From Bacteroidaceae bacterium (GTDB lineage Bacteria; Bacteroidota; Bacteroidia; Bacteroidales; Bacteroidaceae): DNA of 8,822 nucleotides. Positions within the stretch are counted from its first letter, which is position 1, and each line of letters begins with the position of its first letter. Under the pieces are notes generated by a model, which was given only the letters and a program-made list of their open reading frames with translations, ran no database searches and was not told the origin of the DNA. Of this stretch, positions 7,718 to 8,822 are shown one piece after another. Location: NCBI GenBank assembly GCA_017618515.1, contig JAFZUB010000042.1:1-8822 (forward strand). Direction: 5' to 3'. Both the position numbers and the translations under genes were made by a program.

Positions 7718-7727
7718 ACACAGCAAA
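7696..7727 (-). promoter_or_regulatory. Bacteroidota-type promoter for the LRR gene
   Basis: On the minus strand a TTTG box (7727-7724) is followed by exactly 20 bases and then TATCTTTG (7703-7696). This matches the known Bacteroides primary sigma consensus, TTTG with 19-21 bases to TAnnTTTG. Transcription would start near 7690, giving a short AT-rich leader before ATG 7669 with no Shine-Dalgarno site, which is usual in this phylum. The transcript may run on into ruvA and sprA. Confidence 0.85.
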
Positions 7728-7772
7728 ATATTTTACGGAAAAACTACTTTTGCGTTAAGTATTGGCGACTTT

Positions 7773-8822
7773 TTATGCTCCTATCTCCGCGATGAGGCGC
7801 GTGAGTGTTTCCTTGGCGTCACCCAGCTCAAGATAGACTCCCTTCTCGCGAGTATAGATGGGGTTCTCCACTCCAGCATAGCCGGGCTTGAGGTCATAGT
7901 TGCAGATGATAACTTCGGGAGCCTCGTCCACATTGAGCACTGGCATACCATAGATGGGAGTGCCCTCAGCATTGCGAGCCGCGGGGTTAAGCACATCGCT
8001 GGCACCGACCACCACCACAGCATCGGTCTTGGCGAAGTCGCCGTTGATGGCATCCATCTCGTAGAGCTTATCATAGTCCACGTCAGCCTCGGCTAGCAGC
8101 ACATTCATGTGGCCAGGCATACGACCTGCCACAGGGTGGATGGCGAAGCGCACACGCGCTCCACGGCTCTCCAGCTTGTCAGCCAACTGGCGCACTTGAT
8201 GCTGCGCCTGAGCCAATGCCATGCCGTAACCCGGTACAATAATAACGTCATTAGCGCCAGAAAGGACCGTAGAGGCAGACACACTACTCTCGACTCCCGA
8301 CTCCTGACTCTCGGCTTTTGGCTCCTCCTGCAACTTCTGCACTCGCTCTTCCAGCTTGGAGACAATTTCTTCTAACTCTTGTATTCTCTTTTCTAAATCC
8401 ATAACACGTTGTTCTAATAATTTGGTCGTTTGGTCGTTTAGTTGTTCGGTTGTTTGGTCGCTTGGTCGCTTAGTCGTTTGGGATGGCAACAATATCCTCA
8501 GGAGCGAACGGTTCATGGCGCGACACATAATCTGTGTAAGTAGCAGACCGGACGCTCCCACTATGCCACCTACGGCCACAAGGAACACGTCGCTGATGGC
8601 CATACCTGCAATAGCCCCTGCCACTCCTGACAAGGAGTTGAGCAGCGAGATGGTGATAGGCATGTCGGCACCGCCCACACGCACTGAGAAATACAGCCCG
8701 AAGAGCGACGAGGCCACCAGAACGATTAGCATTGAATATTGAGCATTGAAGTGTGCCCAACACTATGCCCAGCAGCGTGACGGCCAGCAGCACGAGGGTA
8801 ATAACAGAATGGCCCTTCCACA
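7773..8822 (-). CDS. pntB: NAD(P) transhydrogenase subunit beta PntB, 5' end outside window, apparent frameshift
   Basis: PntB, with PntA, couples hydride transfer between NADH and NADP+ to proton movement across the inner membrane. It supplies membrane helices and the NADP-binding domain III. From 8822 one frame reads a helix (GHSVITLVLLAVTLLGIVLGT). Homology then resumes one base out of phase at about 8730 (MLIVLVASSLFGLYF) and runs to the stop at 7773-7775. Counting from ATG 8732: GGADMP (20-25), helices to about 70, IMCRAMNRS (68-76), a long hinge (83-160), then domain III with VPGYGMALAQAQ (166-177), HPVAGRMPGHMNVLLAEA, GASDVLNPAA and GYAGVENP, all intact. The resumed frame has a stop at 8763-8765, so the two parts are not one open frame. 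ATG 8732 could start a separate 319-residue polypeptide. The hinge is about 80 residues, against about 45 in E. coli, and is built of tandem repeats. pntA would be expected upstream, off the window. Confidence 0.92.
8287..8314. repeat. pntB: Four 7-base repeats, end of the pntB hinge
   Basis: Plus-strand units CTCTCGA, CTCCCGA, CTCCTGA and CTCTCGG follow without gaps. They encode a Glu/Ser-rich stretch (ESQESGVESS) just before the NADP-binding domain. The unit matches the one in the ruvA-sprA gap at 5016-5029. Confidence 0.75.
8316..8420 (-). repeat. pntB: 21-base repeats coding a coiled coil in the pntB hinge
   Basis: Five 7-residue units of the type xLEeRvq (LLEQRVM, DLEKRIQ, ELEEIVS, KLEERVQ, KLQEEPK) occupy residues 105-139 of the downstream frame. 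Hydrophobic residues fall in perfect a/d spacing: V110, L113, I117, L120, V124, L127, V131, L134. This predicts a coiled coil of about four heptads. At DNA level the 21-base units are degenerate but recognisable (TTCTTCTAA, CTTTTCTAA, TTGTTCTAA cores) and richer in A+T than the flanking gene. Confidence 0.75.
8421..8476. repeat. pntB: Seven 8-base repeats in the pntB hinge
   Basis: On the plus strand seven consecutive octamers follow the consensus TTTGGTCG (TTTGGTCG three times, with variants TTTAGTTG, TTCGGTTG, CTTGGTCG, CTTAGTCG). Read as protein, three octamers give eight residues, so the product repeats as QTTKRPSD, QTTEQLND, QTTK. The tract directly abuts the coiled-coil repeats and begins soon after the conserved MNRS at the end of the membrane domain. 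Confidence 0.85.
8729..8749. repeat. pntB: Three 7-base repeats at the pntB frame break
   Basis: Plus-strand units GCATTGA (8729-8735), ATATTGA (8736-8742) and GCATTGA (8743-8749) are exactly tandem and of the same NNATTGA form as those in the ruvA linker. They lie in the short loop between two membrane helices, where the pntB homology changes frame. The two frames differ by one base, and 7 is 1 modulo 3, so deleting one unit (or adding two) joins them. Confidence 0.8.

Noticed and set aside
7670..7772. An intrinsic terminator after pntB
   Set aside because: I found only weak AT pairing and no GC-rich stem followed by a T-run in the minus-strand direction.
8470..8793. A separate 107-codon gene beginning at 8793
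   Set aside because: The first part is a PntB membrane helix whose frame continues to the right edge. After the heptamers the reading is nonsense in the wrong frame, so it is the upstream part of the broken pntB.

Overview
The window comes from a Bacteroidota chromosome, most likely order Bacteroidales (Prevotella-like or a close family). The evidence is a near-complete SprA/Sov gene directly downstream of ruvA, a promoter of the Bacteroides type (TTTG, 20-base spacer, TATCTTTG), start codons without a good Shine-Dalgarno site, and a BspA-like leucine-rich-repeat surface protein with a dockerin-like tail. The genus cannot be fixed from the sequence alone.

All genes lie on the minus strand, so transcription runs from the right edge to the left. 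Right to left they are: (1) pntB (8822-7773), the beta subunit of the proton-translocating NAD(P) transhydrogenase, cut by the window edge and broken by an apparent frameshift inside a heptamer repeat; (2) a 103-base gap holding a clear Bacteroidota promoter; (3) a 648-residue secreted BspA-like LRR protein with a dockerin-like end (7669-5723); (4) ruvA (5674-5033), preceded by a 43-base dyad; (5) sprA/sov (5007 to the left edge), the giant outer-membrane translocon of the type IX secretion system, with 1669 codons visible and the C-terminal part outside the window. The ruvA-sprA gap is only 25 bases, so those two are almost certainly cotranscribed. The LRR-ruvA gap is 48 bases, so readthrough is possible.

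The gene content is familiar and I see no new multi-gene system. The unusual layer is a set of short repeats that have entered or expanded inside these genes. Heptamers of the form NNATTGA occur in the ruvA linker and at the pntB break. CTCTCGA-type heptamers occur in the pntB hinge and in the ruvA-sprA gap. An octamer TTTGGTCG tract and a 21-base coiled-coil repeat build the rest of the pntB hinge. A GC-rich palindromic element sits inside both ruvA and sprA, read in different frames. They fall at places where a protein tolerates extra residues (interdomain linkers, the segment after a signal peptide, a loop in the OB fold) or in short intergenic gaps. Removing one 7-base unit at 8729-8749 would restore the pntB reading frame, so that site could be a slippage switch, a fixed lesion or an assembly error.
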